Assembly (NCBI GenBank): GCA_036346405.1
Contig: CM070566.1
Coordinates: forward strand, 18,719,533 to 18,783,532
Length of the DNA: 64,000 nt
Source of the DNA: Phyllostachys edulis
Lineage: Eukaryota; Streptophyta; Magnoliopsida; Poales; Poaceae
Direction of reading: 5' to 3'
Below, piece by piece: positions 1 through 11,500 of this stretch. Under the pieces are notes generated by a model that did no database searches, was not told the origin of the DNA, and saw only the letters and a program-made list of their open reading frames with translations. The translations under genes were made by a program, and so were the position numbers. The number at the start of each line of letters is the position of its first letter. Within the stretch, counting starts at the first letter, position 1.

Positions 1-806
1 TTAGGTGTAGGCTATACATGGGATTCATACAGAACTTGTATATTGTTCCATACAAGGATTCATGCGTGATTCCTGCGTTTCCAAACAGAGGTACGTAGAG
101 TTTCGGATGGACAGAGTACTTGAAACGAGAACCGCTATCTTGTGCAGCTCTTTCGTATTTAAATCGAGGTTGGATTCAAATACAAGAAAAGATTATACAT
201 TGTTGCATCTGATGTATCTTTGTTGAAGCAAGTAGTGGCTCGTCTCAATCGTGAAACCCCTCTGCCTCTTGCATTTAGAATTTTAGATGAATACTATTGC
301 TAAATCTAGATTATGGCCGAAAGAACCGTTGCAGTCTTGATATGGCGCTTTAATTGGGCCCGAAAGTAAAACTTTCCGGCCCATTAAGTAGGTCGAGTCG
401 TGGCAGCAGGGGAATAACAATTTTGGGATGTATCAGGCCAAATATTGGGCTTAGGGCTTGAAAGTTCGGCCCACTATAGACCGATCAGTGGGCTCGATGC
501 CCGTCCATCCAGTCAAGGCAAGCAAGTTTTTCGAGCCGAGCAAGTCTATCTCTACTGCCTAAAAGAACTTGTAGTGATCGTCCGTTCTCTCCTAGCCTCT
601 CCTCCCCCCATACACCTCGCGCATCCCCCTCTCCCTCCATTCTCACACACTGCAATTACTATTTTTTTTTTGTTGTAGAACATTATAAATGAAATTACTA
701 GCCAAAGTTGATCGCGCCAAGTCAAACCACGAGAGAGTAATAGCTAATGAGTTGTCTTTACAAGAGAGATAAACGTACCATTATCGCAAATGTTTGTTTG
801 TGAAAC
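1..806. other. Intergenic sequence, no gene recognised
   Basis: I see no recognisable gene or element in this stretch. It is mixed AT-rich and moderate-GC sequence with short open frames only. The last bases flank the LINE-like insertion and supply the left copy of its target-site duplication at 807-819. Confidence 0.5.
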
Positions 807-2426
807 AGAGAAAATGCATATGTTTTTATTTGGCCAACCTAATATGGTGATGTAAACTGGGCGACCGCATGGGTGTTGGCAGCGCTGAACCTGGGGGCAC
901 CGCTGGAGTACAACGTTGGTGCGTATTTCAGCGGGGAGGACGTGCCACGGTCGCCGCCGCACGCAAGGGAGAAGCCGAAGGTGCAAGTCGAGATGATGGC
1001 GGCGTGGATGCCGGAGACGCCACCATACCACGGCACAGCGGTCGGATCTTGCCCTACGACGAGCGGCGTCAACCAGGCGCGGTTGTAGCCTCGCCACGGC
1101 CGCCTTTCGGCGAAGGCCCAGCGGTGAAGGTGGCGCCGAAGGAGGCTATGGCTGCGCCAAGCCCCGAGACCCCTCTTGACTACGCCACCGCCGGATCCGG
1201 CGCGTCCTCGAGTGGGGATGACGGGGCGTTGTCGCCGGCAAAGCGGAAGGCGTCGGGGGCGGGCCGATCTGATGGCGCGTCGAGCGGTGACGAAGGGTGC
1301 ATCTCGCCGTCAAAGCGCACGCGGGTGGACGCTGTCGTTGGCGACGACACGTGCTAGGTTACGGCGGCTGCGGTTAAAGAGATGGTGGCTGCGGTTAAAG
1401 TCGAGGTTCTGGAGCCCAGTGGCGGCTTCGGACGGCAAGCGGCCATTGGTTTGGCTGGGAGGCTCGTCGACGTTGAGGTCGGCGAGATCCGTGGTGTGGC
1501 ATCTCTGCTGTTTTTGGATTTGTGCATGATGGCACTGGATCTGGACGGCGGGAGGCTGGCCCGGGTGGGATCTGGTGGCGATGCGATGTGTGGCCCATGG
1601 TGGCCGCCGGCCTCCCTTCTGAGGAGGCTGTGTGTGACCATGGCTTCGCGGATGTGCTAGGCTGTAGTTCATAGCTGCATTGGACAGTGGTGGCGATCTA
1701 GCCTTCACTGGTTGGATCTGGCGACGAGGAAATATTGCAATGTTGTCTTGGAGCACCGGTACCTGCTCTCCTAGGTGAAAACCCTTGATCTGACCTTTAG
1801 TGGTTAGATCCGGCAATGACAACGACAACGTTCTGAGCATTGATCTGACCTTTACTGGTTGGGTTAGACGACGAGCGTCATGTCCTTCTTGAAGGCGTTG
1901 TCTTGGAGCACCGGTATCTACTCACCGGGGTAAATAATCTAGCCTTCAGTGGTTGGATCCGGCGACGACGATGTGTTGAGCATTGATTTGGCCTTCACTG
2001 GTTGGGTCAGACAACGAGTATCGTGTCCTTCTTGAAGGCGTTGTCTTGGAGCACCGGTATCTGCTCACCGGAGTGAAAACCCTTGATCTGGTCTTCAGTG
2101 GTTGGGTTTGGTGACGTTTTCTATGATCCCTCCTTGGAGGCGTCGCTTTGGTGACTTGACCCTCAAGCACCCTGTTGCACAACTACTGTTCTCGTGTCGT
2201 TGCGCTGGCGATAAGGATGTGTTGGATGAAGGAGAAGCTAGCTGTCGCCGGCGGCGGACTGTTCCAGATGCTGGCCACAGCATGACAATTTGTTTGTCAT
2301 TTAGTTTTTAGCCTGTCTTTTATAAGCCGATTTGTTCGTTTGTAATAATTTATAGCTGTGTGCATATAATGATGTAGAGATCGGAGGCTTGCCCTTCCAT
2401 TATCCAAAAAAAAAGAGAAAATGCAT
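807..2426 (+). mobile_element. LINE-like retroposed insertion with 13-bp target-site duplication
   Basis: A 13-bp direct repeat AGAGAAAATGCAT lies at 807-819 and again at 2414-2426. The inserted 1.6 kb between them ends in an A run (2406-2414). The final 100 bases, with GTGTGCAT, GATGTAGAG and a CGGAGG block before the A tail, resemble the 3' end of plant L1-type LINEs. No reverse transcriptase or endonuclease motif is present, so this is a 5'-truncated or non-autonomous copy. The GC-rich 5' part (845-1360) has overlapping open frames, including one of 71 codons from 873, but none matches a family I recognise. It may be LINE 5' sequence or transduced host sequence. The target duplication and A tail are seen directly; the LINE assignment is inference. 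Confidence 0.65.
1690..2115 (+). repeat. Degenerate tandem repeat, about 143-155 bp period, inside the LINE-like insertion
   Basis: Three related units are anchored by the phrase TTGTCTTGGAGCACCGGTA at 1743, 1898 and 2041. Each is preceded or followed by a block like CCTTCAGTGGTTGGATCCGG. Spacing is 155 and then 143 bases. The repeats lie in the presumed 3' untranslated part of the element. Confidence 0.7.
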
Positions 2427-2430
2427 CGCA

Positions 2431-3319
2431 CTAACAATGGCATAGTGGACAAGTACCAGCTCTCTCGTCCATGAAGTGGGACTTGATCTTCTCGAGCTCA
2501 ACAAGACTCGCCTCGCCCGCCAAGCAGAAGAGAGACCTAGAGCACTGCCTGCTCACGAAGAGCGCACGGCCTCTCAAGCTGTCAACCCTCCTCCACCTGC
2601 AAAGCTTGCCGTCCATGTCCGCCTAGAGAACCTCGAAACGTCGCGTCTCTCCTTGTTTATGGTGTCCATGCACGGACGGCCGATGTCGAGGATCTTTGGT
2701 AGCGGCAGGGTGGCCCCGGACAGGGCTTCATCATGTTGGGTTGATCTTAGCTAACCACCTCCGAGATTCAAGGGGGTCATGCTCCACTCGCACGCTCTGA
2801 TCGGGGACGCAACCGACTTGTTGGTTTCGGTTCCGGTCACCCAGTGCTACATAAAAAGAAGGGGACTTGGCAGGCTTTTGGTCACGTGATTCTAGGCTAC
2901 GAGCGTCCCGACAAACCCGATCAATCACGAGCGCTGTGGTGGACGAAGAGCGAAGACCGTCGTCACAGTGACACCTTCGTCCTCGCCCACGACACCATCT
3001 ACGCCCGCCGACCGGCTCTACACCGACAGACCCACAACCCTCATGGCATCTTCAGGTTCGGGTAAGAAAATCATGCTTCCGCTCTAATGATTATTTTAGG
3101 TGTTCATCAGTGAGTTAGAATTAATGTCATCTAATCATGTTTAGCCTTAGATTATGCACACACATCAGGGAGAACGTCTTTGAACGGTTGCAGTCGTCGT
3201 CGAGGTGCGTGAGGAAGAACACGGTCGGCGGCGACCGGGAGGCGGCTGAGGACGAGGCCCAGGAGCTCCGGTGGGAGGTCCGACCAAGAAGAGGATCCTG
3301 CTCGTTCAGCCGCCGCCAT
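2431..3319 (-). pseudogene. F-box protein pseudogene, probably F-box/DUF295 type
   Basis: On the minus strand an ATG at 3317-3319 opens a frame that begins MAAAERAGSSSW and runs into a clear F-box, DLPPELLGLVLSRLPVAADR. F-box domains bind SKP1 in SCF ubiquitin ligases. The frame ends about 56 codons on, near 3150. Further along the strand, an open frame at 2616-2431 contains WRRVDSLRGRALFVSRQCSRSL. This resembles the conserved C-terminal block of grass F-box/DUF295 proteins (sLgdrALFvg..cS.sv). The sequence between holds several stops, so the gene is broken. The F-box itself is plain to see. The DUF295 assignment and the link between the two pieces are inference. It sits next to the LINE-like insertion, whose right end is only 5 bases away. 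Confidence 0.5.
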
Positions 3320-3836
3320 GATGCACGGGAAGACCTAGCGCAGCTGCTGCCTGCTGGTTGTGGCCTTATGGAGACTAGCGCGGCTGCTGGTCGAGGCGGC
3401 CCATCAGTATCAGGCCCAGGCCGGGCAACGAGAGTGGAGAGAAGCCCATCGGCCAATGGCCTACGGCTGATTAGGAAGGGAAACAAATAATATCTCTTTA
3501 TGGTAAACCACATATTCTATTTTTGAACCTCTAACAGGAGAGCTGCTAGTAGTTCATTTCAGTTAGAAGAAATACTTACACAGTGCAGTTCGGAAGGAAA
3601 ACAAAGAAGCGAGAAAGGAGAGAATGTACACGCTCAATTGTTACAGCATAGGACTAGTATATAGCTGGTAAGAGCTCGTTAAAGCCTCGTGACGAGGATC
3701 TAACAATCATCAATTAATTAAATTATTTACCTGTAATATTTATTATAGATGATAATGTCTCTTATATAACCTTTAAGGGTACCTCTCAATATCAACAATG
3801 AGGGGGATAATAAACATATAGTTGTCATAAACTATT
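3320..3836. other. No gene recognised
   Basis: Upstream side of the F-box pseudogene. It becomes AT-rich after 3480 and holds no recognised feature. Confidence 0.4.
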
Positions 3837-3985
3837 CCACGATCATCCTATTGATCGTAAGTCCTACTACGATCACCTCATGGTCATAAGTTCTTCTACG
3901 ACCACCTATTGATCGTAAGTCCTACTACGATCACCTTATAGTCATAAGTTCTTCTATGACCGCCTATTGATCGTAAGTCCTACGA
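3837..3985. repeat. 58-bp tandem repeat, about 2.5 copies
   Basis: The phrase TATTGATCGTAAGTCCTAC recurs with an exact 58-base period (GATCG at 3853, 3911 and 3969). The units alternate CGATC..GATCG and TGGTCATAAGTTCTTCTACGACC blocks, so each unit also contains short inverted repeats. It lies directly upstream of the LRR fragment. Confidence 0.85.
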
Positions 3986-3989
3986 TCGG

Positions 3990-4799
3990 CGCGCTAGAGG
4001 GCCTGCGATCCCACCCTCAGCAACCTTAGCCATTTGGAAGTAACTGGATGCCCGAGCTTGACTCCACGTTTGGAGCGTTTGTCGAGGCAGTGCTATAAGA
4101 TACGCCCTCGCCTGGAGACGCTTCAGATCGACGACCTCTGCTCTCACCACGTCGTTCTGTGAGCACCTCACCTCTCTCCAACGCCTGAGGGCATCTCCAA
4201 TAGTTAGAGATAACATTGTCTCTAACATATGCTATATCATTTTTAGAGACAACATCTCTAATAAATAGTCTCTAGAACACTCTCCAACATTTATATTTTA
4301 TAATTTTCCTTTGAAACAGGCCTACATGTCAACTAGAGTAGATTAATGTATCATATCTTGTTTCACGTGCACGACAGTCTCTTCAGGAAGAGACGACCGG
4401 TGCTCTCTCTCATCCTCCTCTCTCCTCCATGTAGGATTTTATTGACGTGGCATAACTGAGAGACGACAATAAATACACTATTGAAGATGTCCTAACGCTG
4501 CAAGATTTTGGGTTCACCAGCGGGGTTCACGAGACTAACGGATAAGCAAGAGCGAGCGCTTCAGCGCCTCATGTCCCCACAAGGGCTCCAGTTTATGTGC
4601 TTTGAGTCTCGTGGATCTTCCTGCGGGGCTCCACAGCCTTCCCTCCCTTGAGAGGTTAAGCCTCGAGATTTACCCACACGTCTCAAGGCTGCCGGAGAAG
4701 GGCCTCCCACCTTCGCTGGAAGATCTGTGGATCAGCGAATGCAGTGAGGAGCTAAATGAGCAGTGTAGGATGCTCACAACAAGCAAGCTCATGGTGTGA
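3990..4799 (+). pseudogene. 3' fragment of a CNL (NB-ARC-LRR) resistance gene, LRR C-terminus only
   Basis: The plus strand reads LRR sequence such as TLSNLSHLEVTGCPSLTPRL and RLETLQIDDL near 4010-4150, then HLTSLQRL. It is interrupted by a MITE (4187-4494) and resumes to end in LHSLPSLERLSLE, LPEKGLPPSLEDLWI and SEELNEQCRM, with a stop at 4797-4799. The end is closely parallel to the C-terminus of the CNL pseudogene at 34394-41837 (LASLERLKI, LPEMGLPSSLKQLFV, SEELSMQCRM), so the two are paralogues of one cluster. A frameshift lies near 4600. The N-terminal, NB-ARC and most LRR sequence is missing. CNL proteins are intracellular immune receptors; this remnant cannot encode one. Confidence 0.85.
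4187..4494. mobile_element. MITE of about 308 bp inside the LRR fragment
   Basis: The element starts GAGGGCATCTCCAATAGT, and the reverse complement of its end is TAGGACATCTTCAATAGT. This gives an 18-bp terminal inverted repeat with three mismatches. Flanks read CAACGCCTG on the left and CTAACGCTG on the right, consistent with a decayed 8-9 bp target duplication (hAT or Mutator type; I cannot decide). Removing it joins LTSLQRL to the following LRR sequence. Confidence 0.75.
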
Positions 4800-4972
4800 A
4801 TTGCTTATCGAGTGGCTTGCTAAGGACAAAAATTTCTGTCTGCACAGCAGATGCCACTAAGAGTTGCTTCTGAAGTTATATATGCCTCTACCATAGATCA
4901 TGTTATCTTCATAGTTTAAGCCATCAGATTCAACATGCTAAGCTAAGTAGTCTTACTGCAAATCTGTAGGCA

Positions 4973-6731
4973 TTCAAGCTAGGAAGAAGTCCATTCTACC
5001 CCCCTCAAGTATCGACATGCAGACACCTAACCCACTGAACTAAAAAATCGGCCTTTTGATACCCCTAAGTTGTAAAACCGGACAACCTACCCCCTCCGGC
5101 TATTTTGTGCGGTGGTATTGCTGATGTGGCGTCCGGGTGGCCCGGTTTCGCCAGGTCAGGAGTTGATGTGGCGTTTCTCTCCCCTAAGTCCATTCCTTGC
5201 TTTCTCTCTCCTCTCCTTTCCTCCAGCCGAGTGGTGCCTTCTTCATTACTTCTCTTCATCGTCTCCTTCCTCTCTCCATTTCTCCATTTTTCTCCCACTG
5301 GAGCTTTGCTCCTTGGCCGCATCTCCTCTGGGCACCGCCTCCAGCCGCCCTACCACCGCCGCCGCCGCCGCCTACGCCTGCGTCACCTCCGGCTCACTCC
5401 TCCCTGGCTTGCTCCCATGCGCTGCCTCTCTGGCTTGCGTGTCCCCTGCCTCACGCCCGCCCGCGCATGGCTGCGCCCGTGGCCATGGCGGCTCAGCCAC
5501 GCGCGCCATGGCTCGACTACCGAATCCAAGGCAAGCGACTCGGTCCCACGCGTTGAGGGCGGTGAAGCTGGAACACCTGCGTGGCGCAAATCGCAGGCAT
5601 CCGGATGTGCAGCCCACGCCCGTCCACCTTTGGTTGAGGTCTGCTTCGGTGGCGCTACCTTCGTTGTCTGCAGTTCTCCCAGAGCTGTGCTCCACCTCCC
5701 CCATTCAGTTTGCAGAGTAAGTTGATTGAAGACGGAAAAAAGGAGGGGTAGGGGGGGGGAAGCGTTGCAGCTCCATCCAATTTCAAGCTCGTATCCCTTT
5801 TCCTTTTCTTCTCGCCACCGTCTCGATCCACCAGAAAGAAAGAAAAAATCCCTCGACCCTCGAACCGGCGGTGACGACCATGGGGCAGGGCACACCAGGC
5901 GACATGGGCAAGCAGGGCGGCGCCCCTGGCGACCGCAAGCCTATCAGCGACGACGACAAGAAGGACCGCAAGTTTGAGCCGCCCCCGCGCCTCCCACGTC
6001 CACCATAGCGGCAAGCGAAAGGCCCCGAGGCGGCCACACGCCTCCCCACCATCGCGCCGCTCTCCAAGTGCCGCCTTCGCCTCCTCAAGCTCGAGCGCAT
6101 CAAGGACCACCTCCTCATGGAGGAGGAGTTCATCACGTTGTAGGAGCGCCTCCGCCCCACCGAGGAAAAGACCGAGGAGGACCGATCGAAGGTTGACGAC
6201 CTCCGTGGCACCCACATGAGTGTCGAATCCCTCGAGGAGATCATTGACAAGAGCCACGCCATTGTCTCCTCCTCCGTCGGTCCCGAGTACTACGTTGACA
6301 TCCTCTCCTTCGTCGACAAGGACCAGCTCGAGCCTGGATGCTCCATCCTCATGCACAACAAGGTTCTATCTGTGGTTGAATTTTTGTAAGATGAAGCTGA
6401 TCCTATGGTATCTGTGATGAAAGTTGAGAAAGCTCCCCTAGAATCTTATGCTGACATTGGTGGGTTAGATGAGGGTAGAAGGCGGCGTCGGGGAGAGAGA
6501 CCGAGGAAGAAATAGGGGTAGAAGCTGAGTCACCGCCACGTCGCAGCCGACCTGGCAAAACTGGGCCACTCGGACGACACATCAACAATACAACTGCACG
6601 AAACAGCCGGAGGGGGTAGGTTGTCCGGTTTTACAACTTAGATGTGTCAAAAGGCCGATTTTTTAGTTCAGGGGTTAGGTATTTGCATGTCAATACTTGA
6701 GGGGGTAGAATAGACTTCTTCCTTCAAGCTA
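4973..6731 (+). mobile_element. Pack-MULE (Mutator-like element) with captured host sequence
   Basis: The element proper spans 4982-6722. Its terminal inverted repeats are about 190 bp and start GGAAGAAGTC. Both carry the blocks CCCCTCAAGTAT, AAAAAATCGGCCTTTTGA and CCGGACAACCTACCCCCTCC. The target duplication TTCAAGCTA is perfect and 9 bp long (4973-4981 and 6723-6731), the hallmark of Mutator-like transposons. No transposase is encoded. The interior holds a piece of the proteasome gene RPT2 (5880-6470) and a C/T-rich then GC-rich segment at 5180-5720 of unknown origin with no family I recognise. It is therefore a classic gene-carrying Pack-MULE, inserted just 3' of the CNL fragment. Confidence 0.92.
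5880..6470 (+). pseudogene. RPT2: Captured 5' fragment of 26S proteasome regulatory subunit 4 (RPT2)
   Basis: The frame from ATG 5880 reads MGQGTPGDMGKQGG and DDKKDRKFEPP. After a frameshift near 6000 it reads KGPEAATRLPTIAPLSKCRL, EEDRSKVDDLRGTHMSVESL, SSSVGPEYYVDILSFVDKDQ, LEPGCSILMHNKVLSVV and MVSVMKVEKAPLESYADIGG. These are the N-terminal coiled-coil and OB-fold parts of RPT2, the AAA+ ATPase of the proteasome base, including the conserved N-myristoylation start MGQ. The copy stops at the GGLD motif, before the Walker A loop, so no ATPase domain is present. At least one frameshift and two internal stops (near 6143 and 6388) rule out a working protein. The exons run on without an intron, which may reflect a single donor exon or capture of spliced RNA. 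Its position inside matched Mutator repeats shows it was carried here. Confidence 0.93.
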
Positions 6732-7418
6732 CTGTGCATTTGCACACATATCACTGCTGCAGTTACGTGTTCAAGACTATCACATTCCAACCTTCCATAG
6801 GTCATCCTTTTATTCCCCTGGATCATTTTTTTCCTCTCGTAAGTATCAAAACAGACCTTTTTTTTTCTTTCGCCAGATTCTAAACATGTTTGATGTCATT
6901 TCAGAGCCTTATCCTCTTATATGTAGTCATATTGTTTACAGCATCTCATATTTTTCTTTGAATTTGTTGGGATTTCATAAATCAAGTGGAAAATTTGTTA
7001 CCGTGCCCGACAAAGCCATTGTTTTTATCGTCGTATCAACCGAAAGGAAATCAACAGGCAAGCTTGGTGCAATTGCTAATTTTCTTGTGATGCGACCCGC
7101 GTATCGTGATTTCTTTTTGAAACAAGACCCATGTATCATGCTATCTTGTCACGTTCAGTGTACATTTTGATTCTTGGGTCTGTTTGTGTCTTTGAGATGC
7201 CGATCAAGGCCATCAAATAGTCTTCAGAAAGAAAAGGCCACCAAATTGTTTTTTAAACTTTTCTTGGATCTGGCGCCCTTCTGTGAAAGATACTTTCACT
7301 CATTTGTTGTATCAATGCATTCGCAAGTTTACTGGATGTCATGTCAGCAATGTTCAAAGCAAATTAAATTTTCATCGCTCGCAAGAAACCAGAGTCCAGG
7401 ATAAATTACATGAAACGA
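6732..7418. other. No gene recognised; left flank of the nested copia insertion
   Basis: AT-rich sequence with short open frames only. It ends at the target site GTGAA (7419-7423) of the copia-like element. Confidence 0.4.
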
Positions 7419-8503
7419 GTGAACGTAGAATTTCGGGAATATTGCCCATTTATTTATCTTAACTACTATAATTCGGAGTTTAGCCCGCGCCAGCGGATGA
7501 TCATCCCCCACCCACCTCATTGCGATCGTCCCACCTCGCCCTGCCATTTGAAAATTTCGCACACGACTCCTGTTTCCTTGCGTTCTAACCACCACCTCTC
7601 CTCCCTCACATCCTCCCTCTCTCCCCTCCCCTCCCCTCCCCATCCACCCCGCGCCTCCCTCGCCCCTCGTCTGCCTCCCTCGCCTCAGCGCCTACCCCTC
7701 GCCCACCGCCACGACCCCCTCACCCCTCGCCCGCCTCCCTTGTCCCTCTCCTCCGCGCTCGCCCCTTCAAACTGCCCACACCCAAAGCATCGCCTCCCCT
7801 CGCCTTGCCACTCCAAAAATTCGCGAGGCGGCGTGGTTGCTTTCTCATCTGGTCGTTGTCGCCGCAGTTGCCACCGCCGCCTTTACTTCCCAGAAATACC
7901 CTTTTCCTCCGTCGACTTCCTCCAACGCGGAATTGTCTCTCAGACCAAGAGCTATGGGAGGAGCAGTCAAGGCAGCTTCATGATCGGGAGGCGGGCGCTG
8001 GTGATATGGCTACTCCCGCTCCTTCCAAGTTGCCGTGCAGTTAGATTGCCCCTATGGCCAAGTCCCGCAAAGGGGATACTACGCGCCACCGCAGCAGGGA
8101 GGATACGTTGCGCCATACCTACCGTACCAGCCACGGAGGTGGGAGGGAGGGGCCTCCAAGCCGCACCTGGACAGGCGATACTCGTGGATCGCCGACGACT
8201 TCCATTCGGTGGATCAGGTATGCATGCGATTGCTATTGGCGAATTTGATTCGAGATGGGATTGTTTATTGAAGCAACCATTGCGATTTCATGTATTCATT
8301 TGTGTAACAACCCAAAAATTCATAAAGGCAAAAATATGGGATTTTTAAAACTTTTTATGTGAAAACTATTGTTGCGTATCTTGATTGCCATTTCAAGTCT
8401 TATTTGGACTGCATCATATTTTTTTACCTGAGTAAATAGCACCAGATCAGGGAACTATGAAGTCTGGGAACCCAAATGTTATATAACCAACTCTGAGAGA
8501 TGC

Positions 8504-11500
8504 TAGCCTGTCGGGACCCAAAAATACAATTCTGGACCCTCTGTGTTCAATGCACTAGTCCAGGATCACGCTAGTGCACACAGTATCAACAAAGATGGAT
8601 ATCGATCCACACAAGCGAATAGTAACATAAACGAATAGTTTGATTAATAAATAATGGTTTGACCTTACGACGAGTTTACATTTATTAAGCCACAGGCTAA
8701 CAGAGAAATAAAGCAATGGAACAGAAGCGGCAATAAGCATCCCATCGATTCACCACAGGCAACCGACCGGGATCAAGACCCCACGATCAGGCACCTTCGA
8801 TAAACTCCTCCTCAGACGCTGGCGAAGACTCCTCCTCTTCTGCTTGATTTAGTTTAAAACAAGCGTGAGTACACACCGTACTCGCAAGTCACACCACAGA
8901 AATGCAATTATACATGCAGGCTTATTACAAGAGAATGGCATTTTGTGGTTCTTTTGCAGAAATGCAACATTTGCAGTTGAATACAAATAATAGATTGAAA
9001 GCAAGTAAAACAAATAGACAATAATAATTTAACAGTTTGATTTCACAAAGACACACACAGCCTAAGCAGATTATTCACATAGCCATATGATTTAGATCAC
9101 ACTGCTCCTTCCCACACAGCTTTATGAAGATCTACCCTCGTGTGAAATCCCGAGCATTGTCAATGATCATGACGCGGCTATTCGAATAAATTGTTTACAC
9201 TCTGTAGAGTTTGTACACTTTACCCACAAGATACAACCAGTGTTGCAAGCACTAATCGTAATAAAGTATTTCAGAAACTTCATCTTAACATAGATGCTCC
9301 TGATGTGCTTACGTCATACCAAACCATACACGATGTATGGTACAACACACAGATTAGACGAGGGAAGCGGCGAACCGTCCCGTGATGCGACTACATGGTA
9401 GCACACACCTCCACCCTTTTCACATAGCCTAACCTACTGCCTGAGCAATCAATGCCAAGAATTCGTATCTTACTATGCTAGGCCCGTCCTATAACAGACA
9501 TGTGGTCGTATGGAAGGGCTCAGTTCAATGGCGCACAAAGTTCAGTCCTTAAATGACCGAGGCAAGACTTCCAAATTCTAACTAAGGCACACAGATTAAT
9601 TTGACATACAAATTCATATTCCCATATCACATAGCCACCATGTCACACAGTTCCCACCACTTGCCTCAGTCCAAACCTTTTACCACCCGGTTGATTTAAG
9701 TGCAACACATGCCACAAAGACACATAGTACACACAGATTATTACAAAGTTACATAGTCACTTAGTCAAGTTGATAATTGCAACTTTACATGAATAAATGA
9801 TTCGTGGCATGGCTAAGCAACCTAATTGCATCTAACCAACCCACGTTGGTGCTACAATATTACCAACTAAATATCAACTAGGGTGACAAAGGATCAAGGC
9901 ATAACAATTATACAAGGAAGGCATAACAGATTGGATTTAATAGCCAATCCCAAAAGTATTTAAATAATTACTTGAAATAAAATGCAATACTTTGAATTAA
10001 AATAACATTTAGAAAACTAGGATTCAATCATGGTCAAAGCATGACTTGCCTTGGAATAGGTCTAGAAATTGATCTTAGTCTTGTTGTGCTCCTTCTTCTT
10101 CAAATCTTCCAGAAGTGTCGAAGTCTACTCGCAAACGAAGCAAACAAACAAACTAAATAAATAACAGAGGGAAAACAACTAAAAAAATAAAAAAAGCTCC
10201 ATTAAATAGATCTTGAATTTATAGGAATTTAGAAATTTGAATGGACTGATTTGGAGTTCGGATGCAAAAGTTATGGGCTTTGGAAGTTTGAATCTAAAGA
10301 AAATCCTATTTTCGGAAAATCCTGAATTATTTCTTACAAGAAAATCGGAATATTGCGCAAGCATGACGTCAGCAAAGGAATTTCTGAATTAAAATAAATC
10401 CAGAGAAAAGGTGCGGTGGCTGACATGTGGGCCCTCGGTCTATAGACCGGGTCCACGAAATTGGCTCAGGGGTCTATGGCTCGTGGGTTTACGGAATAGT
10501 GGATCTGACAATGGGACCCACGAGTCAGAGGGTAGGCTCACGGTAGACCAAGTCCACCGAAGTGATTGGATCTAGAGATCGGTGAGGTGGCGACCACAAG
10601 ACGCATGGCGCCGACTTGGCGCCACGTGGTCGACACTGCCTTGCAGACAACGACAGTATACCGAGGTGGCCGGGTGACTCGGCGACCACGTTAGCGAGGA
10701 CGACAACGGCGGAGACAGCGGCTCTGGAACCGATGGTCGCTGGCGAACGGCTGTGCTCCGGCGAGAGTGGATGGCACCAATGTGTAGCTAGTGCTATTGC
10801 GCACCTGGTGAACCAACTCCGGCTGGTCGAGGACGACTGAGGCGGCCGGCGGCGAGGTTGAAGCGGCGGAGTGCTATGGGCGTTGTCGGACGGGGTCTCC
10901 GGTGGCACTCCGGCGATGCGAAGGGGTTCAGGAGGTAGAGGCGGCGACGGCGGACTCGGCGGTGCACTCGACGACGACGCGGTGGCGAAGACGGCGGCGC
11001 AATTCGACGGCGACGAAACATGGCCGAAAACCCTAGATGGGGAAATGCGGCGGCGCAAGGGCTCGGGAGGGAAAATTGGGTGAGGGGTTTTGGAAAGGGT
11101 GCTACGGCGATCCTCGGGGACCTATTTATAGGCGCAGGGCGGCCTCGAGGTGGCATGCCGGCGGCGAAGATCAAAACCGCCTGAAAAGAGCTCGCGAAGA
11201 AAACGGGGATAGAGACGGATTCAAATTTCAAATTTGTTTGAAACGAGTGCGGGAAGGATAGGGCTTCTAGATGGCGTCGTCCGCGCGAAGAATCGGGGCC
11301 GTTTCCCCTTTTGTCAGACGAGCTCGCGAAGGAGTCCATGGCGGTGTCGGACACGCGCGGGACTCCGCGGAGAAGAATGCGGCGGGGATGACGACACTGT
11401 GGCGTCCCACTGCCCAATGAGACAACAAGACAGGTCCCACGCCAGAGAGAGAGAGCGAGCACAAGGGCGAAGATCTGGGCGTCCCTCCCTGATCGGACAG

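Noticed and set aside
5105..5720. Possible 200-codon gene in the Pack-MULE
   Set aside because: Three frames are open together over C/T-rich sequence and the first part is within the terminal repeat. I treat it as unidentified captured sequence only.
7410..8348. 312-codon open frame
   Set aside because: It lies across the copia LTR end, the Helitron start and RGLG exon 1 in the wrong frame. Its proline- and serine-rich text matches nothing known.
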